A stretch of DNA of 64,000 bases, taken from NCBI RefSeq assembly GCF_016918075.2, contig NZ_JAERPS020000001.1, positions 248,001 to 312,000 on the forward strand. Direction: 5' to 3'. The notes below the pieces were generated by a model. The model saw only the letters and a list, made by a program, of their open reading frames with translations. It did not search any database and was not told the origin of the DNA. A program made the translations under genes and the position numbers. The stretch comes from Rheinheimera maricola (GTDB lineage: Bacteria; Pseudomonadota; Gammaproteobacteria; Enterobacterales; Alteromonadaceae). This document shows, piece by piece, positions 37,826-47,793 of the stretch (position 1 is the first letter of the stretch; each line of letters begins with the position of its first letter).

Positions 37826-39952
37826 ATGACGCAAGGCTTACAATTATCAATGCTGACAACCGGTGCAGACATCGCAAACAAGGCCGATAGCACTGGCGCT
37901 GATATCTCTGCAGGCAATGGCCAAGCTTTTGGCGATGTGTTAGAGCAGCTAACGTTAACGGCAAAATCTGGCCCGGATCGTGTCGAAGCGGGGCAGATCC
38001 CTGCCGGTATTAGTTTATTGTCAGGTTTAAGTCAGGCAGTGCGCGCAGCCGCTAGCGACACAATAAATATGGGCGACAGCGCAGATGCTGATGCTGTAGC
38101 AACAGAAACTGGCGATACGGCTGCGTTGGCAGCCAGCCTGCTTGGACAAATTGCATTAAAAGAAAAGCCGATAAAAGCTACACATAATGTTACGCCTGAC
38201 TTAAGCAAGCCGATGCTGGGCGATATTGTTGCCGACAATGGTAAACCCCAGCCAGACTGGAAGCTTACTTTGACGGATGCAGCAATAACCCCTGACGTTG
38301 CTCAGGGCGAGGCAGACACTAGCGATACACCTGAAACAGCTGTAAACCTTAATGCAACAATGCTGCAGGGCAAAACCGCACAGACTGCAAAGGGAACCGA
38401 AGAGGTGCCCGCTGCCGAAGTTATGACTGACAGTGGCCCAACTGATGCGGCTGATGCAAATAACATACTGGATACTACTGATGTAAAAAATATGCTGGAT
38501 ACTGCTGGAGCAAATACCATGCACAATACAGCAGACTCGGCCAAAACCGGTGATGTACTCCGAGGGCAACCAGCAGATAAAACCACTAGCGCGAGCAAGG
38601 TGCTTGCTACAGCCGTTGAAAAACCAAAACTTGATGGCGGCAAATTGCCAGTAGAAAATGGTAAGCCTGAGTCTGCCTTAATGTCGCAGCTGATTACTGA
38701 TAAAGTTGAGCCGCAGATAGCCGAAGCTTCCCAGCCTTTAGCGGAGATTGAGCCGGAAAAAGCAAGTCAGCCTGCTGAAGATAAGTCTAATACAACAGCC
38801 ACAGTAGTTACCAATAGCGCCGTGCCATCAGCTAAAGCAACGTCTGCGCATGAGCCCCTAAAAACCAAGAACAAAGCAGTGGTTGGGCTAAACAGTATTC
38901 AGCCGCAGGTGGTTGAGCTAAAGACCACAGAAAAAATAGCTAGCCAAGCCTCTGACGTGGTATCAGAAACCAGCCCTAGGCTAGACACCTTGCCGCCTGC
39001 CAGCCAGCTTATGGTAGATGCTGATACACAACATGACAGCGACCAGCCATTGACACCACCGGCTGCAGCGGCAACGCCAACAGTGGCGTTGGGTGCAGAA
39101 GTAAGCCCAAATAGCCAGGTAGCTGGGCGCCAAACTGTTGAGGTTGACAATGTTGCTGATACTAAGTTGGCGGTAAAGTCCGCAGGTGACAAGGCTGAAG
39201 CTGGCAGTAACGATAAAGCCGGCTTGCAGCTGGGACAACGCCAACAAGGCAGCGCTGAGCAAGGTCAGTCACAGCAAGGCCAGTCACAGCAAGGTCAGTC
39301 ACAGCAAGGCCAGCCTCAATATAGTGTGAGTCAGCAATTGACAGAAAATCAGTCGGTAGTGCCAGAGCCATTGGCAGCGCAAAGTAGCAGTAAAACAACA
39401 GCCGAACCTTCGCGGCCAGAAGGGCTGTTTAGCCAGAGTTTACATGCCGCTGAGCAGCGCCAACAGCACAGTAATGTGGAAAAAACGCTGTCAAAAAGCC
39501 CGGCTGAACAATTAAAACAAAGCTTAAACTTACAGCAGCAAGATGCTGCCAGTAACTTGCGCGAGCGTGTGTCGTTAATGGTACGGCAAAATATTCAGGT
39601 AGCCGAAATTCGTTTGGATCCGGCAGGTTTGGGCCAAATGCAAATAAAAATAGATATGCAGCAAGATCAAGCTTCGGTGCAGTTTATCGTGCAACAGCCA
39701 CAAGCCAAGGAATTGCTGGAGCAACAACTGCCCCGTTTAAGAGAAATGTTACAGCAGCAAGGTATTCAGCTCACTGAAGGCCAGGTACAGCAGCAGTCGC
39801 AGCAGCAAGAGCGGCAAATGGCACAGCGCGACAATGGCAGAGGTTCAACAGCTGGCTCAGGTGCTAACAGTCTCGAAGGTATGGATGATAACGCCGCTGC
39901 AGTGCAGGTAAATATCAGCCATAGTGAGCGTTTGGTGGATTATTACGCATAA
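37826..39952 (+). CDS. fliK: Flagellar hook-length control protein FliK
   Basis: Secreted molecular ruler that stops hook export and switches FlhB to filament substrates. The 708-residue protein is long for FliK. Most of it (about 1-560) is low complexity, rich in Ala, Asp, Thr and Gln, as expected for the ruler part. The conserved switch domain is at the C-terminus (about 570-660): VAEIRLDPAGLGQMQIKID, then LREMLQQQGIQLTEGQVQQQ. A CAGGAGAA ribosome site precedes the ATG. A short tandem repeat lies at 39260-39313. Confidence 0.93.
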   Translation: MTQGLQLSMLTTGADIANKADSTGADISAGNGQAFGDVLEQLTLTAKSGPDRVEAGQIPAGISLLSGLSQAVRAAASDTINMGDSADADAVATETGDTAALAASLLGQIALKEKPIKATHNVTPDLSKPMLGDIVADNGKPQPDWKLTLTDAAITPDVAQGEADTSDTPETAVNLNATMLQGKTAQTAKGTEEVPAAEVMTDSGPTDAADANNILDTTDVKNMLDTAGANTMHNTADSAKTGDVLRGQPADKTTSASKVLATAVEKPKLDGGKLPVENGKPESALMSQLITDKVEPQIAEASQPLAEIEPEKASQPAEDKSNTTATVVTNSAVPSAKATSAHEPLKTKNKAVVGLNSIQPQVVELKTTEKIASQASDVVSETSPRLDTLPPASQLMVDADTQHDSDQPLTPPAAAATPTVALGAEVSPNSQVAGRQTVEVDNVADTKLAVKSAGDKAEAGSNDKAGLQLGQRQQGSAEQGQSQQGQSQQGQSQQGQPQYSVSQQLTENQSVVPEPLAAQSSSKTTAEPSRPEGLFSQSLHAAEQRQQHSNVEKTLSKSPAEQLKQSLNLQQQDAASNLRERVSLMVRQNIQVAEIRLDPAGLGQMQIKIDMQQDQASVQFIVQQPQAKELLEQQLPRLREMLQQQGIQLTEGQVQQQSQQQERQMAQRDNGRGSTAGSGANSLEGMDDNAAAVQVNISHSERLVDYYA
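39260..39313 (+). repeat. 15-base in-frame tandem repeat in fliK
   Basis: Three full units of CAAGG(T/C)CAGTCACAG (39260-39304) and a partial fourth to 39313, each coding Gln-Gly-Gln-Ser-Gln. Unit length is a multiple of three, so gain or loss of units keeps the frame and would change the ruler length. Confidence 0.85.
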
Positions 39953-40046
39953 CAACGCTTCCCAGGCTAAAAGCGCTAACTTTGATTTACATTATCAGGC
40001 TCAGATGAGCATAATGATGGCAGCTTAAATAACGGATGACGCAGGC

Positions 40047-40559
40047 ATGGCAGACGAAAAAGACTTGGTAATTACCGACGGTTCCGGCAAGAAGAAATTG
40101 CTGATCATTGGTGGGGCAGTGGTGTTGCTACTGGTACTGGCCGTGGTTGGCTGGTTGCTGTTTAGCGGCGACGACGGCCAAACCCAGGCAGCGGGCGGCA
40201 CCAGCGGCGATGGTAGCACTGAAACTGCACAGGCAACCGGAACCGCGCTGTACGTGCCGTTACCCCGGCCTTTTGTGTTTAATGTACCGGGTGCCTCTCG
40301 TGACCGAATGGTGCAAATTAAAGTGTCGTTGCTAGTGCGAGGCGACAATAACGAAACCATCGCTATGCGGCATATTCCACTTATTGAAGGTAGTTTGCTA
40401 CAAACATTCAGCTCGGCCAATGCCGACGAAATGGTTACAGTGACCGGGCGTGATGCCTTGAAAAACAAAGCGTTAAGTGATTTGCAGCAAGCAATGATAG
40501 AAGTGGTAGGTTCGGTGGTGGTAGAGGAAGTCCTTTTCACCGGTTTTGTTATGCAATAA
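40047..40559 (+). CDS. fliL: Flagellar basal body-associated protein FliL
   Basis: FliL surrounds the stator and supports torque under load. The 170-residue protein has a short charged N-terminus, one membrane helix (about 18-38, LLIIGGAVVLLLVLAVVGWL), a Gly/Thr-rich linker, and a periplasmic SPFH-like domain (RPFVFNVPGASRDRMVQIKV). fliM follows 12 bases later. The ribosome site is weak. Confidence 0.93.
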   Translation: MADEKDLVITDGSGKKKLLIIGGAVVLLLVLAVVGWLLFSGDDGQTQAAGGTSGDGSTETAQATGTALYVPLPRPFVFNVPGASRDRMVQIKVSLLVRGDNNETIAMRHIPLIEGSLLQTFSSANADEMVTVTGRDALKNKALSDLQQAMIEVVGSVVVEEVLFTGFVMQ

Positions 40560-40571
40560 GAGTGAGCAGCC

Positions 40572-41660
40572 GTGACCGATTTACTGTCACAAGATGAAAT
40601 TGATGCGCTGTTACATGGTGTTGATGACGTCGAAGAAGAAGAAATAGATGACGCTGGCGAGGGCCGGGGCCGTTCTGCAACGCAATACGATTTCTCGTCA
40701 CAGGATCGTATTGTTCGTGGGCGCATGCCAACGTTGGAAATGGTGAATGAACGTTTTGCCCGCCATATGCGCATTAGCTTGTTTAATATGATGCGCCGCA
40801 CCGCCGAAGTGTCAATTAACGGCGTACAAATGATAAAGTTTGGCGAGTATGTACACACCTTGTTTGTTCCAACCAGTTTGAATATGGTGCGTTTCCGGCC
40901 GCTAAAAGGCACCGGCTTGATCACCATGGAAGCGCGGTTAGTGTTTATTTTGGTGGATAACTTTTTTGGTGGTGACGGTCGTTATCATGCCAAAATTGAA
41001 GGCCGCGAATTTACCCCTACCGAGCGACGCATTATTCAGATGTTGCTCAAGCTAATCTTTGAAGATTACAAAGAAGCCTGGGCACCGGTCATGGATGTGT
41101 CATTTGAATACCTTGATTCCGAAGTTAACCCGGCAATGGCAAACATTGTTAGTCCGACAGAGGTGGTCGTAATAAGCTCTTTTCATATAGAGCTGGATGG
41201 TGGCGGCGGTGATTTCCATGTTGCTTTGCCTTATTCTATGCTGGAGCCAATTCGTGAGCTTCTAGATGCTGGTGTGCAAAGCGATAAGGAAGATACGGAT
41301 CTACGTTGGAGTAAAGCGCTGCGTGACGAGATCATGGATGTGAAGGTTGACCTGACCACCAAGATGCTGGATGTGGATTTAACGCTGCGCGAGATCATGG
41401 AGCTAAAAGCTGGCGATATTATTCCGGTAGAAATCCCAGATCATATAACCGTGCTAATAGAAGATTTGCCAACCTACCGTGCCAAGCTGGGACGCTCACG
41501 TGATAGCGTTGCGTTAAAAATTATTGAGAAAATTAAACGGCCAGAATCGGTTAAGTCAGAACTGCATGTGTTCACCAAAGGTGGTCGCCGGCTTGACAGT
41601 GATGCCGATATCTCCGAATTAGAAGCGGATCTGAACCTGACAGATCGAGAAAGAAGGTAA
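40572..41660 (+). CDS. fliM: Flagellar motor switch protein FliM
   Basis: C-ring protein that binds phosphorylated CheY and sets rotation sense. The 362-residue protein starts at GTG (40572), which gives the CheY-binding peptide LLSQDEIDALLHG at residues 3-15. The middle CheC-like domain contains GMDV-equivalent regions around IVSPTEVVVISSFHIELDGG; the C-terminal SpoA domain is at about 265-335. Length is slightly more than the enteric protein (334). Confidence 0.96.
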   Translation: MTDLLSQDEIDALLHGVDDVEEEEIDDAGEGRGRSATQYDFSSQDRIVRGRMPTLEMVNERFARHMRISLFNMMRRTAEVSINGVQMIKFGEYVHTLFVPTSLNMVRFRPLKGTGLITMEARLVFILVDNFFGGDGRYHAKIEGREFTPTERRIIQMLLKLIFEDYKEAWAPVMDVSFEYLDSEVNPAMANIVSPTEVVVISSFHIELDGGGGDFHVALPYSMLEPIRELLDAGVQSDKEDTDLRWSKALRDEIMDVKVDLTTKMLDVDLTLREIMELKAGDIIPVEIPDHITVLIEDLPTYRAKLGRSRDSVALKIIEKIKRPESVKSELHVFTKGGRRLDSDADISELEADLNLTDRERR

Positions 41661-41666
41661 GTAAAA

Positions 41667-42059
41667 ATGGCTGATGATAAAGACACCATGGACGAATGGG
41701 CCGCTGCGATGGCAGAGGCAGAAGGCACTGACGATGGCGCCGAGGCATTAGCTCTGGATGAGCTACGTGACGAAAAAGCCGACATTACCGTTGATGAAAA
41801 ACGCAAACTCGATACTATTTTAGATATTCCGGTTACCATTTCGATGGAAGTTGGCCGGGCAAAAATTAGTATCCGTAATTTGTTGCAGCTAAATCAAGGT
41901 TCGGTGGTTGAGCTGGAACGGGTTGCTGGTGAGCCACTGGATGTGTTAGTCAACGGTACCCTAATAGCCCACGGTGAAGTGGTAGTGGTAAACGATAAAT
42001 TTGGTATTCGTTTGACGGATGTAATAAGCCAGATTGAGCGGATCAAGAAGCTACGCTGA
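41667..42059 (+). CDS. fliN: Flagellar motor switch protein FliN
   Basis: Lower C-ring component and docking site for FliH. The 130-residue protein has an acidic N-terminus and a C-terminal SpoA domain (ILDIPVTISMEVGRAKISIR, GEVVVVNDKFGIRLTDVIS). The stop codon overlaps the first base of fliO. Confidence 0.96.
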   Translation: MADDKDTMDEWAAAMAEAEGTDDGAEALALDELRDEKADITVDEKRKLDTILDIPVTISMEVGRAKISIRNLLQLNQGSVVELERVAGEPLDVLVNGTLIAHGEVVVVNDKFGIRLTDVISQIERIKKLR

Positions 42060-42637
42060 TGAAATTGGACGCTATAGGGAAAACCGTCTTTGTCGCCGCG
42101 CTCTTTTATGGAATGCTAAGCAGTGATGCGCTTGTGGCACAGGAGGATGCAACACAGAAGCTTTTGACACAAGATGTCGCTTTGCAGGATGAAACAACAG
42201 CGCAGGCTGAAACAGCAGAGCAACTTGAAGAGCTGCAGCCAGCAGCTTCGGCAGTGTCAGACGCTAAGCCTGCCAATAACACTGCTGCTAGTGTGCCTGA
42301 AGCACTTAAACCCAGCCCGGTGCGGCCTACTGCGGGCATCAGCCTCGGTAAAATGGCGTTGTCTTTGGCAATTGTAGTTGCCATCGTATTGGTGTTGGGC
42401 TGGCTATTCAAAAAATTGACGCTGCGCTTGCCCGGAAACCGGCATATTAAAATTATTTCTACGTTGGCATTAGGGCAGAAAGAGCGTCTGTTAGTTATTG
42501 AAATGCAAGGGAAACAGCGTGTCATCGGTGTGACTGCGCACAGCGTTAATTTCCTGTTTGAACTAGAAAATCCACTCCCTGAAGAAAAGTTGGCATCAGA
42601 CTTTCATACACAGTTGCAATCTTTCCTAAAAAAATAG
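42059..42637 (+). CDS. fliO: Flagellar export apparatus protein FliO
   Basis: FliO helps assemble the FliP ring. At 192 residues it is longer than enteric FliO. It has a possible signal or membrane segment at the start (TVFVAALFYGMLSSDALVA), a Glu/Ala-rich linker, a membrane helix (about 98-118, MALSLAIVVAIVLVLGWLF), and the FliO domain (HIKIISTLALGQKERLLVIE). It starts at the last base of the fliN stop codon. Confidence 0.92.
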   Translation: MKLDAIGKTVFVAALFYGMLSSDALVAQEDATQKLLTQDVALQDETTAQAETAEQLEELQPAASAVSDAKPANNTAASVPEALKPSPVRPTAGISLGKMALSLAIVVAIVLVLGWLFKKLTLRLPGNRHIKIISTLALGQKERLLVIEMQGKQRVIGVTAHSVNFLFELENPLPEEKLASDFHTQLQSFLKK

Positions 42638-42645
42638 TGTGAACT

Positions 42646-43392
42646 ATGTTGCGACTGTTGTTCGTGGTACTGGTGATACTGCTAAGTCCCGAGGTGTTAG
42701 CTGATAATGGCGTGTTGTCGGCAGTAACGGTAACTACCGCTGCTGATGGCTCGCAGCAATACAGTGTAACGCTGCAAGTGCTGGCGTTAATGACGGCGCT
42801 GAGTTTTATACCGGCTATGGTCATTATGATGACCAGTTTTACCCGCATCATCGTTGTACTAGCTATTTTGCGCCAGGCTATCGGGTTACAGCAATCACCG
42901 TCGAATCAGGTGCTGATTGGCATCACACTGTTTTTAACCTTCTTTATTATGGCACCGGTGTTTAAAAATATTAACGACAGTGCAATTCAGCCTTATTTAA
43001 CAGAGCAAATTTCACCGGTTCAGGCGCTGGACGCTGCCATAGTGCCAATAAAAGCTTTCATGCTGCACCAAACCCGCACAAAAGATTTGGATACTTTTGC
43101 CCAGATAGCTGGCTTGGAAGTAGCCGAGCAACCACAGGATTATCCCATTACGGTGGTCATCCCGGCGTTTATTACCAGCGAGTTAAAAACCGCCTTCCAG
43201 ATTGGCTTTATGTTATTTATCCCATTTTTGATCATAGACTTAGTGGTGGCCAGCGTGCTGATGGCGATGGGTATGATGATGTTATCGCCGATGATTATCT
43301 CACTACCATTTAAGTTGATGATGTTCGTGTTGGTGGACGGCTGGATTTTGGTAATGGGTACAATGGCAACCAGTTACGGAGTAGGCACATGA
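42646..43392 (+). CDS. fliP: Flagellar export gate protein FliP
   Basis: FliP forms the pentamer core of the export gate with FliQ and FliR. The 248-residue protein has a cleavable signal peptide ([16 protein letters not shown]) and family motifs [20 protein letters not shown] and [20 protein letters not shown]. It overlaps fliQ by four bases. Confidence 0.97.
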   Translation: MLRLLFVVLVILLSPEVLADNGVLSAVTVTTAADGSQQYSVTLQVLALMTALSFIPAMVIMMTSFTRIIVVLAILRQAIGLQQSPSNQVLIGITLFLTFFIMAPVFKNINDSAIQPYLTEQISPVQALDAAIVPIKAFMLHQTRTKDLDTFAQIAGLEVAEQPQDYPITVVIPAFITSELKTAFQIGFMLFIPFLIIDLVVASVLMAMGMMMLSPMIISLPFKLMMFVLVDGWILVMGTMATSYGVGT

Positions 43393-43658
43393 GCCCGGAG
43401 ATGTTTGTCGACGTGCTTCGTGATGCACTGTTTTTGGTGATTTTACTGGTTAGCGCCATTATTTTGCCGTCGTTATTTGTCGGTCTTATTGTAGCGGTAT
43501 TTCAGGCCGCTACGTCAATCAACGAACAAACCTTAAGCTTCTTACCGCGTTTAATCGTGACACTACTGGCATTAATTTTTGGCGGGCATTGGTTCACCCG
43601 GGTCATTATGGAATATACCCACGAACTTATTTTAAGCATTCCAACGGTTGTTGGATAA
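43389..43658 (+). CDS. fliQ: Flagellar export gate protein FliQ
   Basis: Small gate component with two membrane helices. The 89-residue protein matches family length. Motifs: [20 protein letters not shown] and [19 protein letters not shown]. Its start overlaps the fliP stop. Confidence 0.97.
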   Translation: MSPEMFVDVLRDALFLVILLVSAIILPSLFVGLIVAVFQAATSINEQTLSFLPRLIVTLLALIFGGHWFTRVIMEYTHELILSIPTVVG

Positions 43659-43664
43659 AAGCAG

Positions 43665-44438
43665 ATGGACTTTCCACTTAGCGTGTTAATGCAAACAGTG
43701 GCAGACTTTTTACTGCCGTTGTGTCGGGTAACCGGGATGTTTCTGGTTATGGCCGGTATTGGCGTGCGAAACATTCCAATGCGAATAAAAACCGGCCTGG
43801 TGGTGTTTATTACGCTGATTATTATGCCAACCTTGCAGCCGGTACCTAGCCCGGATCTGATGTCAGGTCATATGTTTCTCGAAGTACTGCTACAACTGTT
43901 AATTGGTTTTGCACTGGGATTTATCTCACTGATGTTTATTACCACCTTTGTTCTGGCTGGTCAGCTACTTGCAACACAAACTGGTTTGGGCTTTGCATCG
44001 ATGGTCGACCCGGCCAGTGGGGTTAACGTCGCGGCAATCGGCCAGTTCTATCTGATCCTGGCGACCTTGCTATTCTGGCTGTTTGATGGCCATTTAATTA
44101 TGATTCAAATGCTGGTTTTTAGCTTTGACACTTTGCCGATTAATGGCCAATGGTGGGACGTGACCCATTACTGGACCGTGGTTGAGTTTGGCGGTTGGAT
44201 GTTCGCTACGGCCCTGGCCATAGCGTTGGCGCCTATAGTGTCGATGCTGGTCGTTAATTTGTCGTTCGGCATAATGACGCGTGCAGCGCCGCAGTTGAAC
44301 ATCTTTTCTATAGGCTTTCCTATTACCATGCTAGCGGGATTAATCATTTTATGGTTAACGCTGGATACGTTTTTATTTCATTACGACAAACAGTGGCAGC
44401 ATGCAATAGATTACAGCTGCCGGCTGGTTGGTTGTTAA
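43665..44438 (+). CDS. fliR: Flagellar export gate protein FliR
   Basis: Gate component that completes the FliP5Q4R1 complex. The 257-residue protein is strongly hydrophobic with several membrane helices; LLPLCRVTGMFLVMAGIGVR, FVLAGQLLATQTGLGFASMV and GIMTRAAPQLNIFSIGFPIT are typical. flhB follows after 15 bases. Confidence 0.96.
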   Translation: MDFPLSVLMQTVADFLLPLCRVTGMFLVMAGIGVRNIPMRIKTGLVVFITLIIMPTLQPVPSPDLMSGHMFLEVLLQLLIGFALGFISLMFITTFVLAGQLLATQTGLGFASMVDPASGVNVAAIGQFYLILATLLFWLFDGHLIMIQMLVFSFDTLPINGQWWDVTHYWTVVEFGGWMFATALAIALAPIVSMLVVNLSFGIMTRAAPQLNIFSIGFPITMLAGLIILWLTLDTFLFHYDKQWQHAIDYSCRLVGC

Positions 44439-44453
44439 ACGGAGGGCTCTGCA

Positions 44454-45581
44454 ATGGCAGATGATAGCGCCGAAAAAACCGAACAGCCCACCGCGAAAAA
44501 GCTGCAGGATGCAGCTGAAAAAGGTCAGGTTGCCCGCTCTAAAGATCTGGGCACGGCCTTTGTACTGATTGGCAGTGCAGCCTCTATTTTGGTGTTTGGT
44601 AAAGCACTCGCGATGGGGGTACTAGACGTTGGCCGCAGGCTGATGATGCTAAACCACAAAGACATCTTCGAGACCAATTCCATGTTTACTGCCTGGGGCG
44701 CTGTTGGAGAGCGCTTAGCTGCGCCATTAGCAGGCATCTTTCTCATCGTGCTGGCTGCTGCATTTGTCGGTAATACCTTACTGGGCGGCTTTAACTTTAG
44801 CTGGCAGGCCGCGGGCCCTAAACTGAGTAAAATGAACCCGCTGACGGGTTTTAAACGTATGTTTGGCTTGAATGCGTTGGTAGAACTACTAAAAAGCATT
44901 TTGAAAGTTATTGTGGTGATGGGCGTGGCTTATCTACTGTTGAAGTTTTTTTTCTTCGATATTATGGCGTTGTCGCTTATGAGTGAGCCCAATAATATTG
45001 AATCGGCCATGTATATCTTGGCGTGGCTGTTTTTAGGCCTATGTGCAAGTGTGTCAATTATTGCGGTCGTTGATGCGCCTTATCAAAAATGGGACCACAT
45101 TAACAAGCTAAAAATGTCGATGCAGGAAATTAAAGACGAATATAAAAGTGCAGAGGGGGACCCGCAAATTAAGGCCCGCATTCGTCGAACACAAATGCAA
45201 ATGTCGATGAAACGTATGATGCAAGAAGTACCCAAAGCCGATGTTATCGTAACTAACCCAACGCATTATGCAGTAGCACTTAAATATGACCAGGGTAAAT
45301 TCAGAGCGCCGGTGGTGGTGGCCAAAGGGGTAGACGAGGTTGCAATGCATATTCGGCGTATTGCTAATGAACATAAAATACCCGTCATAGAATCGCCGGC
45401 TTTAGCTCGCTCCATTTTCCACACTACTGAGTTAGACAAGCCTATACCTGAACAGTTGTTTGCCGCCGTAGCGCAGGTGTTGGCCTACGTATACCAGCTG
45501 AAAATGTACAAAAAAGGTAAGGGTAGCCGGCCGAAAACGCTGGCAAAAGAATTACCGATCCCGGCTGACTTCCGCCATTAA
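44454..45581 (+). CDS. flhB: Flagellar export switch protein FlhB
   Basis: Substrate-specificity switch of the export apparatus. The 375-residue protein starts EKTEQPTAKKLQDAAEKGQV, has four membrane helices (about 30-215), and a cytoplasmic domain with the self-cleaving NPTH at residues 268-271. Cleavage between Asn268 and Pro269 is expected. A CGGAGGG ribosome site is present. A separate homologue of only its C-terminal domain lies at 59588-59902. Confidence 0.97.
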   Translation: MADDSAEKTEQPTAKKLQDAAEKGQVARSKDLGTAFVLIGSAASILVFGKALAMGVLDVGRRLMMLNHKDIFETNSMFTAWGAVGERLAAPLAGIFLIVLAAAFVGNTLLGGFNFSWQAAGPKLSKMNPLTGFKRMFGLNALVELLKSILKVIVVMGVAYLLLKFFFFDIMALSLMSEPNNIESAMYILAWLFLGLCASVSIIAVVDAPYQKWDHINKLKMSMQEIKDEYKSAEGDPQIKARIRRTQMQMSMKRMMQEVPKADVIVTNPTHYAVALKYDQGKFRAPVVVAKGVDEVAMHIRRIANEHKIPVIESPALARSIFHTTELDKPIPEQLFAAVAQVLAYVYQLKMYKKGKGSRPKTLAKELPIPADFRH

Positions 45582-45624
45582 TATATAACTTAAATACAGC
45601 CTGCCAGGCATTGATTTGACGTGT

Positions 45625-45640
45625 TGGAATAGTTCTTGCT
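45625..45640 (+). promoter_or_regulatory. Sigma-54 promoter of flhA
   Basis: TTGGAATAGTTCTTGCT: GG at 45626-45627 and GC at 45638-45639, ten bases apart, with a consensus TTGCT -12 box. ATTTGACG directly upstream resembles the half-sites near the flrA and fliE promoters. The predicted leader to flhA is about 25-30 bases. Confidence 0.75.
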
Positions 45641-45678
45641 GATATCCAGCATTGCGCCAATTTACTGTCAGGATTGTC

Positions 45679-47781
45679 ATGCAGTTAGCCAGCTATTTTT
45701 CCAAGTTCGACCGCTCCCGCTTTGCTTTTGCTCAGGGGCTCGGCACGCCGTTATTTATTCTTGCTGCGTTGGCAATGGTGGTGTTGCCGCTGCCACCGTT
45801 GCTGCTTGATGTTTTGTTCTCATTTAATATAGCCTTGGCACTTATTGTACTGTTGGTGACAGTGTATACCCTCCGTCCCTTAGATTTTGGTGCATTCCCT
45901 GCGATTTTGTTGGTAGCAACCATTATGCGTTTAGCGCTTAATGTGGCCAGTACCCGGGTAGTATTGCTAGAAGGCCACACTGGTGGTGACGCTGCTGGTA
46001 AAGTGATCGAGGCATTTGGTTCTGTAGTTATTGGTGGCAACTATGCTGTTGGTATAGTGGTGTTTTTAATTCTGATTATCATTAACTTTGTGGTGGTTAC
46101 CAAAGGTGCCGGCCGGATTGCTGAAGTGTCTGCCCGCTTTACGCTAGATGCGATGCCGGGTAAGCAGATGGCGATTGATGCTGATCTTAATTCAGGTTTA
46201 ATTTCACAAGAAGAAGCAAGAGAGCGGCGTGAAGAAGTCACCAGCGAAGCAGATTTTTACGGCTCGATGGACGGTGCAAGTAAATTTGTAAAAGGTGACG
46301 CCATCGCCGGTATCGTTATCCTGGTGATTAACCTGGTGGGTGGTTTGTTTATCGGTATGTTACAGCATGATTTATCGTTCGCGGATGCCATGGAAATTTA
46401 TACACTACTCACCATTGGCGATGGTTTAGTAGCGCAAATCCCATCTCTATTGCTGTCTATTGGTACGGCTATTATTGTCACACGGCAGAATAAATCAGGC
46501 GATATGGGCCAGCAAATGACCGCCCAGCTGGGTAATATTCAAGTGCTGACTGTCGCAGCGTGCGTATTAACACTGATGGGTATTGTGCCGGGTATGCCGC
46601 ACTTTGCCTTTTTATCGCTGGCAGCCATTGTTGGTGGTGCCGCCTATCTGATGTACAAAACCCGCAAAGATAAAGCCACTGAATTGGTTGGTCGGAACAA
46701 GTCAGATCTGGCCCCAGTGGAAACACAAAGTGTGAAAGAAATCGGCTGGGACGATGTGCAGGGCGTCGATACAATTGGTTTAGAAGTAGGTTACCGTTTA
46801 ATCCCATTGGTCGACAAATCTCAGGGTGGTGAGTTATTAAGCCGGATTAAAGGTGTCCGCAAAAAGCTATCCCAAGAGCTGGGTTTTCTTATTCCGGCGG
46901 TACATATCCGCGACAATCTTGACCTGGAGCCCAATAGTTACCGCATGACGTTAATGGGCGTTACCAGTGGCGAGGGCGAATTGCGCCACGATAATGAGTT
47001 GGCAATTAACCCTGGACAGGTGTTTGGCACCGTAAAAGGTATCGCCACTAAGGATCCGGCGTTTGGCCTGGATGCGGTATGGATTGGCAAGGATCAGCGT
47101 GAGCATGCACAAACGCTGGGTTATACAGTGGTAGATGCCGCGACAGTCGTAGCAACCCATTTAAGTCAGATCCTTACCAATCATGCTGCCAGCTTGCTAG
47201 GCCATGAGGAAGTGCAAAATTTATTAGATATGCTGGCCAAGCACTCGCCCAAATTGGTCGAAGGCCTGGTACCCGACACACTGCCGTTAACCGTTGTTGT
47301 TAAGGTGCTGCAAAACTTGCTGCAAGAAGGTGTACCTATTCGTGATATGCGCACCATAGTGCAAACGTTAGTAGAGTATGGCGGCAGAAGTCAGGATGTT
47401 GATGTGCTTACTGCAGCTTGCCGAATTGCACTGCGGCGTTTAATTGTGCAGGAAGTGGGCGGTAGTCGTAAGGAAATCCCAGTTATTACTTTTGCCCCAG
47501 AGCTAGAGCAAATGCTGCATCAGTCTATGCAAGCCGCGGGCAACGATGGCGCGGGCATTGAGCCAGGCTTGGCTGACCGTATTCAGCAGTCGCTACACGA
47601 TGCACATCAGAACCAGGAGTTGAATGGCGACAGTGCTGTTTTACTTACGTCAGGAATTTTACGCTCAGTAATGGCACGATTCGTGAAGTACACAATTCCC
47701 GGACTTAGGGTTCTGTCTTATCAGGAAATTCCGGATGATAAACAAATTCGTATTGTCAGTGTCATTGGTCAGGCAAATTAG
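45679..47781 (+). CDS. flhA: Flagellar export gate protein FlhA
   Basis: Large export-gate protein that binds chaperone-substrate complexes and uses the proton motive force. I chose the ATG at 45679 (700 residues), supported by AGGA seven bases upstream. The N-terminal half has about eight membrane helices. The FHIPEP-type signature region is seen in LRPLDFGAFPAILLVATIMR and TKGAGRIAEVSARFTLDAMP. The soluble C-terminal domain (about 330-700) is complete. Confidence 0.97.
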   Translation: MQLASYFSKFDRSRFAFAQGLGTPLFILAALAMVVLPLPPLLLDVLFSFNIALALIVLLVTVYTLRPLDFGAFPAILLVATIMRLALNVASTRVVLLEGHTGGDAAGKVIEAFGSVVIGGNYAVGIVVFLILIIINFVVVTKGAGRIAEVSARFTLDAMPGKQMAIDADLNSGLISQEEARERREEVTSEADFYGSMDGASKFVKGDAIAGIVILVINLVGGLFIGMLQHDLSFADAMEIYTLLTIGDGLVAQIPSLLLSIGTAIIVTRQNKSGDMGQQMTAQLGNIQVLTVAACVLTLMGIVPGMPHFAFLSLAAIVGGAAYLMYKTRKDKATELVGRNKSDLAPVETQSVKEIGWDDVQGVDTIGLEVGYRLIPLVDKSQGGELLSRIKGVRKKLSQELGFLIPAVHIRDNLDLEPNSYRMTLMGVTSGEGELRHDNELAINPGQVFGTVKGIATKDPAFGLDAVWIGKDQREHAQTLGYTVVDAATVVATHLSQILTNHAASLLGHEEVQNLLDMLAKHSPKLVEGLVPDTLPLTVVVKVLQNLLQEGVPIRDMRTIVQTLVEYGGRSQDVDVLTAACRIALRRLIVQEVGGSRKEIPVITFAPELEQMLHQSMQAAGNDGAGIEPGLADRIQQSLHDAHQNQELNGDSAVLLTSGILRSVMARFVKYTIPGLRVLSYQEIPDDKQIRIVSVIGQAN

Positions 47782-47793
47782 GAGAAGTAACTC

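Noticed and set aside
39260..39313. CRISPR-like array
   Set aside because: Units are 15 bases, contiguous without spacers and in frame within fliK, so this is a coding tandem repeat.
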